DNA from: Spirochaetota bacterium
GTDB taxonomy: Bacteria; Spirochaetota; UBA4802; UBA5550
Length of the DNA stretch: 64,000 nt
Direction of reading: 5' to 3'
Assembly: GCA_016933025.1 (NCBI GenBank)
Contig: JAFGBT010000053.1
Span: forward strand, 62,001-126,000
Of the stretch, positions 17,846 through 26,719 are shown in pieces. Made by a program: the position numbers and the translations under genes. Positions within the stretch are counted from its first letter, which is position 1. Every line of letters begins with the position of its first letter. The notes under the pieces are model-generated. The model did not search any database. It was given only the letters and a program-made list of their open reading frames with translations, and was not told the origin of the DNA.

Positions 17846-19144
17846 ATGAAGCTATTCCCGTTTCTGGGGAAAAAGAAGTACCCCTTAACCGTTCCGCAGA
17901 ACCAGCATTCCATGACCCGCAGGGACATTGAGCACAGCGTTCTCGATATACTCGGCCGCCTGAGGCGCAGCGGCTTCCAGGCCCATCTCGTCGGCGGGTG
18001 CGTGCGCGATATCCTTCTCGGGAAAAAGCCGAAGGACTTCGACATCGTCACGAACGCCAGGCCGCAGCAGATCAAGCGGCTCTTCCGGCGTTGTTTCCTG
18101 ATCGGCCGGCGCTTCAGGCTCGCCCATGTCTATATCAGCCACGATCGCTTTGTGGAGGTCGCGACCTTCAGAGCCGCCGTTGACCCGGAACAGGTTCCCC
18201 CGGAGGGCGCCCGTTTTGCCGCGAACAACGTGTACGGCACCATAGACGAAGACGCGCTGCGCCGCGACTTCACCGTGAACGGGCTATACTACAACAGCGC
18301 CGACGGGTCGATCATCGACTACGGCGGCGGCCTGGAGGACCTCAGGAAGAAGACGCTTCGGTCCATCGGGGACCCGGCCCAGCGGTTCAGGGAGGACCCG
18401 GTGCGGATCATCCGCGCGGCCCGCTTCTGCGCCCAGCTCGGTTTTTCCCTTTCGAAACGGGACCACCGGGCGGCGATCGAGTGCGCTCCCCTTATCACCC
18501 AGGCAAACGCGCACCGCATGCTTGAGGAGCTCTACAAGATACTCCGCTGCGGTGCCTCAGCGGGCACCTTCGTCAACCTGAAAAAATTCGGCATTCTAAA
18601 AAACTGGCTCCCGGAGATAGATCCGGACCGCGCCCCGGACCTCCTTGCCCGTCTGGCGGTAGTCGACCGGATGCGAAGTGAAGGGAAAGAAATCCCTGTT
18701 GCCGTGCTCCTTTCCGCACTGCTATATGATCTCTTTGACGAGGCCATGGGGGCGAAGCGCGGCTTTCAGGAGTCGTTCACCATGCTCCACCAGCGGTTCA
18801 CGGAGCTGGTGATGAGGCTTCGCATTCCCCGGAAGGAATGGGACTCGATAAGCAACCTTGTCGCGCGGCAGTCGAGCCTCGAGCGCATCCCTGACCCGCG
18901 CAAGGGTAAAGGCTTTGAGAAGCGTTTTATACGCAACGCCCACTTTTGGAATACACTTATGTTTTTCGAAGTCCGCGCAGACGCGGCAGGGTCACACGAG
19001 GCGGAACTGAAATACTGGAAAGAGCGGGCAGCCAGGGCCCGCGAGCAGGAGGGAGGCCGTCCGCGCGAGGAGGCCGGACGCCCCCGGAAGCCGCGTCGTC
19101 GACATCGGCCGCAGGGATCAAAGCCCGCGAACCAGCAGAACTGA
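17846..19144 (+). CDS. pcnB: Poly(A) polymerase PcnB-type
   Basis: 432 residues. The nucleotidyltransferase head has L-V-G-G-C-V-R-D-I-L-L-G with Gly50-Gly51 and the metal-binding D64-F-D66 in P-K-D-F-D-I-V-T, then R-R-F-R-L-A-H-V and R-D-F-T-V-N-G-L-Y-Y. The R-I-I-R-A-A-R-F block and the basic C-terminal tail (P-R-K-P-R-R-R-H-R-P near 415-425) favour PcnB (mRNA polyadenylation) over a CCA-adding enzyme. The enzyme tags RNA for decay. The two classes are hard to separate by sequence alone. Convergent with the FadL gene. Confidence 0.82.
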   Translation: MKLFPFLGKKKYPLTVPQNQHSMTRRDIEHSVLDILGRLRRSGFQAHLVGGCVRDILLGKKPKDFDIVTNARPQQIKRLFRRCFLIGRRFRLAHVYISHDRFVEVATFRAAVDPEQVPPEGARFAANNVYGTIDEDALRRDFTVNGLYYNSADGSIIDYGGGLEDLRKKTLRSIGDPAQRFREDPVRIIRAARFCAQLGFSLSKRDHRAAIECAPLITQANAHRMLEELYKILRCGASAGTFVNLKKFGILKNWLPEIDPDRAPDLLARLAVVDRMRSEGKEIPVAVLLSALLYDLFDEAMGAKRGFQESFTMLHQRFTELVMRLRIPRKEWDSISNLVARQSSLERIPDPRKGKGFEKRFIRNAHFWNTLMFFEVRADAAGSHEAELKYWKERAARAREQEGGRPREEAGRPRKPRRRHRPQGSKPANQQN

Positions 19145-19146
19145 TT

Positions 19147-20502
19147 CTACAGCACCCTGTATTGAGCGCCGACCGCAAGGTCGAGACCAAAACGGTCATA
19201 AGTTATCAATCCATTGGACCCGCTTTTCTTAATGTAGCTGTTGATCCCTATGCCGAACGAGAGGTCGAGCCTGTCGCTTTGTTTGTAACGAACGCCGGCG
19301 CCTATGGCGACACCGTCCAGCGCCGGGTTGGCGGCCTGTGACATCTCGGAGAGCGATCCCGAGCCGATGCCGGTCGAGGTATAGGCCAGCCCAAGGCCGA
19401 TTGAAATTGCCGATGTCACGTTATACTGGAAGCCTAAGGATGCCTCCCATCCGGTATCGAACGAATGCTCAAGGCCGTTCCAGTCGGCTGTCGAGTTAAA
19501 ATAGATCGCCCAGCTCGTGCTGACCAGGAATTTATCCGATATTTTATACTCCGCGCCTATCAGCATGACAAGCGGAGTCACGTAGTCGGTGTAATTTTTT
19601 TCCGCGTTGCCCTGGACCCAGAGCAGGAGCATAGCCATATTCGTGATACCCTGCGCCTGAAGCGATGCTAAATCAGATCGCGAGTCGGCACAGTACGCCC
19701 GGTTTCGGTAGTGACTGTAATCGTACTTGATGTAAGATGGTGTGATAAATGTCGCGCTCAGGGTTAATTGTTTGATGGGCCTTACGTCTATGCCCGCGTC
19801 CGCGCCTATCCCGTTTCCAATGGCCAGGTAATTGATATCACTGTAACACCCCACCCATCCCTCGGTTAATTGCGTGTAGTGGATGAGCCCGATAAAGCCG
19901 AGGTCCGCGCTTTTTCTGCTGATGAGGTACCGTGCTTTCAACGCGACGCTGAACATGTCGTTGATCCGGTACGCGCCGCCTGCCGCCAGGGAAAACACCG
20001 CACTGGAGGCGTTGAACGACTGCTTCAGGAGCGGAATCGGGGTGACCCCGCCCAGTGCCGAGTTTGCAAGCCCGTTCATGAGCAGGGCCGTGATCTCTAT
20101 CTGGTTTTTTATATAACCGATTCCGTTCGCATAGTCGACCGTGCCCAATCCCCCGCTGGCGTTGAAGGATAGATTGGCGGCCCACCTGTTTTTTTTGTAC
20201 AATACAATCAGGCTCGGCATGAAGACCGGTTCGGTCGTCGAGTACCTGGTCCACTCATAGGTATTGCCATAATCGCTCATGATTCCCTGGAGGCTCGCGT
20301 TCAGGTACAGTCCGTCGTTCATGAACGCGGCGCCGGCGGGATTGTAGAAAACTATGTCCGCGGAGTCGGTCGAGGCATTGCGGCTGAGCCCTCCGAAAAA
20401 TTCCGCGCTCTGGTGGCTCAGTATGTCGACGCCGCTCGCGTGTGCGGCGGCAGCGGCAATGACGACAAACGGGATTATCAGCAGAATTTGGATCTTTTTC
20501 AT
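19147..20502 (-). CDS. FadL/OmpP1 family outer-membrane transporter
   Basis: 451 residues from an ATG preceded by AGGAGG. Signal peptide M-K-K-I-Q-I-L-L... cleaved near A-H-A. The mature start G-V-D-I-L-S-H-Q-S-A-E-F-F-G-G-L-S-R-N-A followed by A-D-I-V-F-Y-N-P-A-G-A-A is the FadL/TodX hallmark, in which N-P-A-G forms the hatch region. The C-terminus is a beta barrel ending in Q-Y-R-V-L. FadL proteins carry long-chain fatty acids or hydrophobic aromatics across the outer membrane. The START and SCP2 genes nearby fit a lipid-handling neighbourhood. Confidence 0.87.
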   Translation of the reverse strand: MKKIQILLIIPFVVIAAAAAHASGVDILSHQSAEFFGGLSRNASTDSADIVFYNPAGAAFMNDGLYLNASLQGIMSDYGNTYEWTRYSTTEPVFMPSLIVLYKKNRWAANLSFNASGGLGTVDYANGIGYIKNQIEITALLMNGLANSALGGVTPIPLLKQSFNASSAVFSLAAGGAYRINDMFSVALKARYLISRKSADLGFIGLIHYTQLTEGWVGCYSDINYLAIGNGIGADAGIDVRPIKQLTLSATFITPSYIKYDYSHYRNRAYCADSRSDLASLQAQGITNMAMLLLWVQGNAEKNYTDYVTPLVMLIGAEYKISDKFLVSTSWAIYFNSTADWNGLEHSFDTGWEASLGFQYNVTSAISIGLGLAYTSTGIGSGSLSEMSQAANPALDGVAIGAGVRYKQSDRLDLSFGIGINSYIKKSGSNGLITYDRFGLDLAVGAQYRVL

Positions 20503-20666
20503 AAGCGCCTCCTGCTTCTATAGCAATTCCCGGTATTTCGGACCCCTTGCCGGTCACGAATAACGTGAAGAGTATAGTCTGCCCTGTTTTATTCAAGACT
20601 TTTTGTAGATCCTGGTATATTTTATTGCTTTTGTCATGTCACAATTTTTATCCGGTTTTGGTTATA

Positions 20667-21635
20667 TCACCGCGCTGGTCCGGTGCCGCTTACGACACGG
20701 TGATAATCCGGCATTGACATGATGATGGAGCCGTCGGACAGCTGACGCGCCGAGCCGTGAGGCAGTACGCGGAGGTATTTTTCCTGGTAGTAGTCGAAGT
20801 AATCGCCCGGGTACGCGTCGATCATCTGCAGCCTGCCGTTCCTCATGGTCAGGGTCCTTGCCCACTGAAGCGTTCCCCTGTAGATGAATATGTAGTTCCT
20901 GGCGTTCTGCACCGGCATCAGGCGTCGGTACGGCGGCATCTTTTTCCCGATATGCAGCAGTAATCCGCGGTCGACGAGTTCGAAACCGGTTATGGTGCCG
21001 TATGAATCCGGCCTCTTCAATGTCGCGAAGGGATCGAGGATGATTGTATTTTCTTCCATGGCGATACCGCGTCCTTTCGGCATCGGCATGAATTTTTCCA
21101 GGGTGAGGGAAATCGCGTCCATGAGCCGTATCACCTCGACGCCCATGTTTTTCACGCTCTCGGCGGTAATAAGGATCGCGTTTCTCTCCCGGTCAAGCGA
21201 GGCGCTTCCGGTTATCTCGAAGGACGTCCAGATCAGCCCCATCCTCGTCTCGCCGGTGATTTTAATTTTTTTTCCTGATCCTGCGCCGATGATCGCGGTT
21301 TTCATGTTGCGGATTCGCGACCGCTCGTAATTGAGGACCCTGGTGTTGTAGATCGCGTCCAGTACCGGTATTTCGACGAAGATGGTGCCGTACGCTATGT
21401 CTATTTTAAATGAATTGATATCGTCGAAGTTCACGATGGAGCCGGGGACTTTCGGGGCCACGCTGCCGATCAGGTCCTCGATTAAAATGTATATGTTCTC
21501 CGCGTACCGGAATTTCACATTCTTCATGGCGATAATCGGCTTTTTCAGCGCATGCGCGTCGACTGCCGGCCCCGTTTCAGCGCGGGAATTGACAAGGGCC
21601 AGCAGCACCAGCGATGATACCAGAATTGACCGCAT
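20667..21635 (-). CDS. Secreted protein of unknown function
   Basis: 322 residues with a cleavable signal peptide (MRSILVSSLVLLALVNSRA). I do not recognise the family. From about residue 60 on it alternates hydrophobic strands: I-A-Y-G-T-I-F-V-E-I-P-V, I-K-I-T-G-E-T-R-M-G-L-I-W and a later Y-G-T-I-T-G-F-E-L. This resembles the lipid-binding tubular fold of LmeA/DUF2993 proteins, but no motif proves it. The start lies one base after the SCP2 stop, so the two are coupled in one operon. An envelope lipid-binding role is inferred from the neighbours only. Confidence 0.6.
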   Translation of the reverse strand: MRSILVSSLVLLALVNSRAETGPAVDAHALKKPIIAMKNVKFRYAENIYILIEDLIGSVAPKVPGSIVNFDDINSFKIDIAYGTIFVEIPVLDAIYNTRVLNYERSRIRNMKTAIIGAGSGKKIKITGETRMGLIWTSFEITGSASLDRERNAILITAESVKNMGVEVIRLMDAISLTLEKFMPMPKGRGIAMEENTIILDPFATLKRPDSYGTITGFELVDRGLLLHIGKKMPPYRRLMPVQNARNYIFIYRGTLQWARTLTMRNGRLQMIDAYPGDYFDYYQEKYLRVLPHGSARQLSDGSIIMSMPDYHRVVSGTGPAR

Positions 21636-21636
21636 G

Positions 21637-22176
21637 CTATTTTTTCAGGTTGAGCTGAGAGAGCGCCAGCGCGAAGGTGATGTCTCCGAAAATTTTAAGC
21701 TTTCCCTGCATGAAGGCCCGGGTCGGGTCGATATCACCCATTGCCATCTCAGACATGTCCTTGAGAGAAGCGGTGAGTTTGAAATATGGCTCCGCTGCGC
21801 CATTGAATGTTGTTTTTATCGGGAGCTTCCAGTCGCCGGGCATATCGATCTCCACGTCCATGGAGCCCTTCGCCCCTTTAACGATGTCGTACTGCCTCCG
21901 CGAGACAAACGAGGAGACCAGTTTCACGAGCGGATTGATGATGTCCTCGGGGAGCTTCATCGAGACCATGGGATTTTGTATCTCCCCGGGGGTCACGGTT
22001 ATTTCCTGTGCGTTCTTTATCGTAATTCCGAAGGTCAGCGATTTCTCCCCCTCGATGGTGATCTGAAGGGAGAAATCGGTATCACCCATTTCGGGGATCG
22101 GATTCTCTGCCAGGTTTTTGCCGATAAAGGCCGGGATATAGTTCACGATATAGTCCTGGATGATGTTCTCTGCCAT
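21637..22176 (-). CDS. SCP2 sterol-binding domain protein
   Basis: 179 residues, start supported by AAGGAGG. The SCP2 fold pattern is visible: F-S-L-Q-I-T-I-E-G near 33-41, I-T-I-K-N-A-Q-E-I-T-V-T-P-G-E near 50-64, and the C-terminal amphipathic segment M-Q-G-K-L-K-I-F-G-D at about 157-166, which is the signature of SCP2/fatty-acid-binding proteins. It has no signal peptide and is likely cytosolic, binding hydrophobic acyl-CoA or lipid. First gene of a two-gene operon with the secreted protein. Confidence 0.8.
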   Translation of the reverse strand: MAENIIQDYIVNYIPAFIGKNLAENPIPEMGDTDFSLQITIEGEKSLTFGITIKNAQEITVTPGEIQNPMVSMKLPEDIINPLVKLVSSFVSRRQYDIVKGAKGSMDVEIDMPGDWKLPIKTTFNGAAEPYFKLTASLKDMSEMAMGDIDPTRAFMQGKLKIFGDITFALALSQLNLKK

Positions 22177-22456
22177 TGGGAAACCTCCTTAACTAGTTGC
22201 GACGCCCCTGCGAATTTTCATTTCGTACCGGCCGGATACACAGGTTTGTGCCGCGCGGAATGCATTAATAATATATATTGTATGATACTATATATTTCCT
22301 GTCAAAAACATTAAATTTATTGATTTGATTGTGATTGTATTATAAGCCCGCGTTTCAGGGCGCAGGTGCCGCCGCCCGGATTTTCAGGTCAGGACTGCTT
22401 GCATCATTCTGTTCGGCAAAGGTGAAGATCGTGTTTACAGCGCGGGAATGTTTTTA

Positions 22457-22486
22457 TTGACAGAATGATGAATCTGAAAATAGGAT
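22457..22486 (+). promoter_or_regulatory. Possible promoter of the START gene
   Basis: TTGACA (22457-22462), 18-base spacer, TAGGAT (22481-22486), ending 15 bases before the start codon. The remainder of the 325-base gap 22177-22501 shows no gene or clear structure. Confidence 0.35.
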
Positions 22487-22501
22487 AAGGCAATTATTTA
22501 T

Positions 22502-23206
22502 ATGATACGGAAACGTATGAAATACCGGAAACGCCTCTGCATGATTATGCTTCTGGCCGCTGCGGCGTCCTTCGGGGCGGACGAAAACGGCGGATGGAAA
22601 TTGCGCTTCGTCAAAGACGAAATCAGCGTTTACGGCAACAAAGTACCCGGGTCTCCCATTGACGAGTTGAAGGGGGAGTGCGTCCTCGACGCGCCGCTTG
22701 AGGTGGTGGCGGAGGTCATGCTCGACGTGCCGTCGTATCCTGAGTGGGTAGCGGACTGCGTGGAGGCGAGAAAATTCGACTGTACTGATCGGACGACCTG
22801 CAAGCTATACTTCACGCTGGGAATGCCATGGCCGGTCCACGACAGGGACATTGTTCTCCAGTCTTCGACCGAGATCGAGATGTCCGCAGGCAGAATTGTC
22901 GGTATCGTCAACGCCCTGGAGGAAGAGCTGGTCCCGAAACAGAAAAACCGGGTCAGGATAACATCAATGTACGGCAGGTGGTTTTTCGAAAGGATTTCGG
23001 CGGAGACCACGGCCGCATCGTTTATCTGCTGGGCAGACCCGGCAGGATACGTGCCGCCGTTTATCATTAACCTCGCCAGCGTCGATATCCCCTACAGAAC
23101 GCTGAAAGGCCTGAAGGCAATGGTTAAAAGGGATGTTTACATCAATGCCGCGAAAGACTGCCCCTTCCCGCAAATCTGCAAACCCGCCGGAGACGTCGTT
23201 CACTGA
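22502..23206 (+). CDS. Secreted START-domain lipid-binding protein
   Basis: 234 residues. The N-terminus is a signal peptide (hydrophobic L-C-M-I-M-L-L-A-A-A-A-S-F-G-A). The START-like core starts with W-K-L-R-F-V-K-D-E-I-S-V-Y at about 31-43 and includes L-D-V-P-S-Y-P-E-W-V-A-D and P-W-P-V-H-D-R-D-I-V at about 115-124, the conserved W-P..R-D signature of the family. The role is binding or moving a hydrophobic molecule in the periplasm. It is convergent with a radical SAM gene (9 bases). Confidence 0.8.
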   Translation: MIRKRMKYRKRLCMIMLLAAAASFGADENGGWKLRFVKDEISVYGNKVPGSPIDELKGECVLDAPLEVVAEVMLDVPSYPEWVADCVEARKFDCTDRTTCKLYFTLGMPWPVHDRDIVLQSSTEIEMSAGRIVGIVNALEEELVPKQKNRVRITSMYGRWFFERISAETTAASFICWADPAGYVPPFIINLASVDIPYRTLKGLKAMVKRDVYINAAKDCPFPQICKPAGDVVH

Positions 23207-23214
23207 CGACGCCG

Positions 23215-24753
23215 TCAGCTTTCAAGCACAAGCTTTCTCATCTTGAAATAGTGGTACCCGTTGAAGGCCAGGGCCAGTATACAGATGATGTATTTTCGGT
23301 TGTACTTGAGCGATTTGAACAGGTACTTGATGAACTCGAGCCCGTACGGCGAAAAGGTCATGGAAATCACCAGCAGCACCATCGCCAGGGTCTGCCTGAA
23401 GACCTGGTGGTTCCCGGTCTTGTAGAAGTTCTTGTCCCGGTTCTGGCTCCTCAACGCCCAGATGATATGGCTCTCCGGGAGCTGCTTGATGAAGGTCATG
23501 CACCGCTTGAAATAATTTTTCGGCGTGTATATCGTCGATATGACCTGCTTGTATCCGGCTATCAGCTTATCCGCGGGCATCTTCGGTATGAAGTTGAGGC
23601 TGACTGCCAGGTTGTCGCCCGTGGGTAGACCGAGTATCCGATCTTCCTTCTCCAGCCGGTCGTAGAGCCGCGTTGTCGGGATGACCGACAGGAGTCCGAC
23701 CATTGCCTGCGGTATGCCGGCCCTCTGGATAAAGTCCACCTGCATATCGAAGATGTTTTCCGGATCTGTGTCGAAGCCGATGATAAACCCGCCCATGACC
23801 TCGAACCCCTTGCCCTGTATCTTTTTCACGCTCTCGTACAGGTCGGTCCTGATGTTCTGTTTTTTATCGATGTCGGCAAGCGTCTCGGGGTTGGGCGACT
23901 CGATGCCGAGGAACACGTCGCCGAGGCCCGCCTCGAGCATCAGGTCCATCAGTTCATCGTCCTGGGCGAGGTCGACGCTGGTCTCGGTCATCAGGTAGAA
24001 CGGATAGCCGTGCTCCTTCTGCCAATGGATTACCTCGTGGAGGAGCGCTTTGACCTTCGACTTGTTCCCTATGAAGTTGTCGTCCACGACGAACAGAGGG
24101 CCGCGGAAGCCGGCATTGTAAATCAGCTCCATCTCAGCGATGAACTGTTCCGGGAGCTTGGTCCTGGGGACCCTGCCGAACATCTGGATGATGTCGCAGA
24201 ACTCGCAGTTGAACGGGCAGCCGCGCGAGAACTGCAAGGCCATGCATTTGTAGTCGCCCGGATTGATCAGGTCGAGCCGGGGCGCAGGCGTCTTGGTGAT
24301 GTCCGGCTTCCCGGGATCGCGGTATTCCTTCTGGGGGCACCCCAGCTCGTAGTCGCGGAGGAAGCGCGGGAGCGTGTTCTCCGCCTCGTTGAAGATGTAG
24401 TGGTCGATCCCCTTGATCTCATTGCAGCTCGCCGAGGGGTAGGGGCCTCCGGCCACGACGGTCACGCCGCAGTCGTTACACATCCGCACGACCTTGTCGA
24501 ACGAATTTTTCTGGATCTGCATCGCCGAGATGAACACCATGTCCGCCCTGATGATGTCCTGTATCGTAAGCGGCCTCACGGCCATGTCGATCAGCTTCAC
24601 GTCGTAATTGTCAGGGAGCATGGCGGCGACCGTGAGGAGGCCGAGCGGCGGCATGAGGGCCTTGTAGCCGGCAAGCTTGAGCGAGTATTTCATGCTCCAG
24701 AATGTCGCCGGCATCTCAGGGTACACCATGAGGATCTTTGTCTTTTTTTTCAT
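23215..24753 (-). CDS. B12-binding radical SAM protein, DUF4070 C-terminus (HpnP-like)
   Basis: 512 residues from ATG 24753, preceded by GGGAG at 8 bases; the open frame continues upstream but with a low-complexity leader. The N-terminal B12-binding domain (about 1-150) has K-I-L-M-V-Y-P and M-P-P-L-G-L-L-T-V-A-A. The radical SAM core follows, C179-C183-C186 in R-G-C-P-F-N-C-E-F-C-D, then V-V-D-D-N-F-I-G-N near 235. The C-terminal DUF4070 region contains M-V-G-L-L-S-V-I-P-T-T-R-L-Y. The hopanoid C2-methylase HpnP has this arrangement, with similar P-P-x-G-L-L and V-D-D-N-F-I-G-N segments. Substrate unproven; no hopanoid genes are here. Confidence 0.82.
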   Translation of the reverse strand: MKKKTKILMVYPEMPATFWSMKYSLKLAGYKALMPPLGLLTVAAMLPDNYDVKLIDMAVRPLTIQDIIRADMVFISAMQIQKNSFDKVVRMCNDCGVTVVAGGPYPSASCNEIKGIDHYIFNEAENTLPRFLRDYELGCPQKEYRDPGKPDITKTPAPRLDLINPGDYKCMALQFSRGCPFNCEFCDIIQMFGRVPRTKLPEQFIAEMELIYNAGFRGPLFVVDDNFIGNKSKVKALLHEVIHWQKEHGYPFYLMTETSVDLAQDDELMDLMLEAGLGDVFLGIESPNPETLADIDKKQNIRTDLYESVKKIQGKGFEVMGGFIIGFDTDPENIFDMQVDFIQRAGIPQAMVGLLSVIPTTRLYDRLEKEDRILGLPTGDNLAVSLNFIPKMPADKLIAGYKQVISTIYTPKNYFKRCMTFIKQLPESHIIWALRSQNRDKNFYKTGNHQVFRQTLAMVLLVISMTFSPYGLEFIKYLFKSLKYNRKYIICILALAFNGYHYFKMRKLVLES

Positions 24754-25351
24754 TTTTTTTCTCCCAATATAAACATAAATATAAACATAAACGACAGAAA
24801 ATCGGAATAAAGATTGAATCCCCCCTTCACTCATGTATCCGATCCTGCCGCCGCCGGTTAAATGGCGATACAGATAATATAGCAGGATGCGTTTTTCATT
24901 TCTCGCATGATGCTGATGTACCTAATTATGTACTTTTCATACATTTGATGTATGTCTGTGCATAAACATCGGGATAGGGGGAGAATTATGGCCATATTCA
25001 GGTATACCTGAATATGGCGCATTTGATTTTGATTTATACAATTAGTCGGTGTGAGCAGACCCTTTTCAAGCATATAGACCGGTAGCAACGACTGAGCATG
25101 CGACTTCGCACAGGTTTGCATTCGCTTCTTCTTAGCTCAGGGTGACACGTTATATGCTATTCTCGCAGGGCTTCAGGATAAATTATAGCATGGCTGTCTT
25201 CGGCTCAGCCGCTGATGTCTCAAAGGTGTATGCCGATTTCTTCCAGATAATGAGAGATTATACAGCAATAAATGCCGGAAATGCCGTTATAATCCATTTT
25301 CGCTCACTGGCGTATAAAATCCTCTTGAAATTATTGGAACGATATAGTATT
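24754..25351. other. Gene-free interval with inverted repeats
   Basis: About 600 bases without a convincing gene between the radical SAM and PhoH genes. It contains a near-perfect inverted repeat CATACAT-TTG-ATGTATG (24938-24954) and the perfect 28-bp palindrome at 24991-25018. The frame of the PhoH gene is open back to 25142, but that part has no recognisable domain. Confidence 0.4.
24991..25018. promoter_or_regulatory. Perfect 28-bp palindrome
   Basis: GCCATATTCAGGTA followed at once by its exact reverse complement. No T-tract follows, so a terminator is unlikely. It may be an operator or recombination site; the target gene could be the PhoH protein about 330 bases downstream or the radical SAM protein about 240 bases away. 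Confidence 0.5.
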
Positions 25352-26698
25352 ATGTCGCATTATCGGTATATGCTGGAAAGTAATCCAAACAAGATCTTTG
25401 TACTTGATACCAATGTGGTTCTGTACGATTTCCGGTGCATCTATTCATTCGAAGAGCATAATGTCGTTATACCGATAACCCTCCTTGAGGAAATCGACAA
25501 TTTCAAGCGCGGCAACGAGATCATTAACTTCAACGCGCGCGAGTTTTCCCGCGAGCTCGATGCGCTCATCGGCAACAACCTGCTGAGCGAAGGGGTGCGC
25601 CTCGGCGCCGGCGGGTGCCTCATCGTTCACACGAACGTGAAAAAGGACGAATACCTGCGCGACGTGTTCTGGGAGGACAGCCCGGATCACCGCATTCTTG
25701 CCCTGGCCTACAACCTGGTGCGCCAGTACGGGAGGGAGAGGGTCTACCTGGTCTCAAAGGACATCAACCTCCGCATGAAGGCCAAGAGCATAGGAGTGCA
25801 GTCCGAAGACTACGAGACCGGGAAGCTCAAGGATATACGCGAGCTCTACACCGGAAAGAACATCATCGAGGACGTGGCACCTGATTCGGTCGACCGGATC
25901 TACCGGGACGGCGGTATACCCGTTGATGCCATAGGGAGGGACCTTGAGCCGTGTCCGAACGAGTACTTTATCGTCAGAAACGGCACCAAGAGCGCGCTGA
26001 CCTCGTACCAGAAAAACGGCGGGATTCTCCACCTCGTGGAGAAGAGGCGCGCGTACGGCATACAGCCGCGAAACGCCGAACAGACCTTTTCCCTGGACGC
26101 CCTGATGAACAACGACATAAAGCTGGTGACCCTGTCGGGGAAGTCGGGCACGGGCAAGACCCTCATGGCCCTTGCCGCGGCGATGGAGAAGCGGAACAGC
26201 TTCAAGCAGATCCTCCTGGCGCGTCCCGTCATCCCCCTCTCAAACCGTGATATCGGCTACCTTCCGGGCGATATCAAGAGCAAGCTCGATCCCTACATGC
26301 AGCCGCTCTTCGACAACCTCGCGGTGATCAAGAACCAGTTTGATGAGGACTCCCAGGACTATCGGCGGATATCGGACATGGTCAACAACGAGAAGCTCCT
26401 GATCATGGCGCTCGCCTATATCCGGGGCAGGAGCCTCTCGAAGGTATACTTCATCGTGGACGAGGCGCAGAACCTCACGCCGCACGAAGTAAAGACCATT
26501 ATAACGCGCGCGGGCGAGGGGACGAAGATAGTGTTCACAGGCGACCCGTACCAGATCGACACGCCCTACCTGGACTCGCGCTCCAACGGGCTCACGTATC
26601 TGATAGACAAGATGAAGGGCCAGGATATCTACGCCCACGTTACCCTGGAGAAGGGGGAGCGCTCACAGCTGGCGGAGATCGCTTCCGACCTGCTCTGA
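25352..26698 (+). CDS. PIN domain-PhoH family ATPase
   Basis: 448 residues from ATG 25352. The PIN domain (about 1-150) opens with I-F-V-L-D-T-N-V-V-L-Y-D, and includes acidic residues in L-E-E-I-D-N-F-K and V-S-K-D-I-N-L-R. The PhoH domain follows with Walker A S-G-K-S-G-T-G-K-T-L near 262-271 and Walker B Y-F-I-V-D-E-A-Q-N near 366-374, then T-G-D-P-Y-Q-I-D. PIN-PhoH (PhoH2-type) proteins join an RNase-like domain to an RNA helicase-like ATPase. An ATG 6 codons further is also possible; no strong ribosome site fixes the start. The name does not imply phosphate control, and no PHO-like repeat is seen upstream. Confidence 0.88.
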   Translation: MSHYRYMLESNPNKIFVLDTNVVLYDFRCIYSFEEHNVVIPITLLEEIDNFKRGNEIINFNAREFSRELDALIGNNLLSEGVRLGAGGCLIVHTNVKKDEYLRDVFWEDSPDHRILALAYNLVRQYGRERVYLVSKDINLRMKAKSIGVQSEDYETGKLKDIRELYTGKNIIEDVAPDSVDRIYRDGGIPVDAIGRDLEPCPNEYFIVRNGTKSALTSYQKNGGILHLVEKRRAYGIQPRNAEQTFSLDALMNNDIKLVTLSGKSGTGKTLMALAAAMEKRNSFKQILLARPVIPLSNRDIGYLPGDIKSKLDPYMQPLFDNLAVIKNQFDEDSQDYRRISDMVNNEKLLIMALAYIRGRSLSKVYFIVDEAQNLTPHEVKTIITRAGEGTKIVFTGDPYQIDTPYLDSRSNGLTYLIDKMKGQDIYAHVTLEKGERSQLAEIASDLL

Positions 26699-26719
26699 TC
26701 GGGGGCGGCCCGCCTTCCA

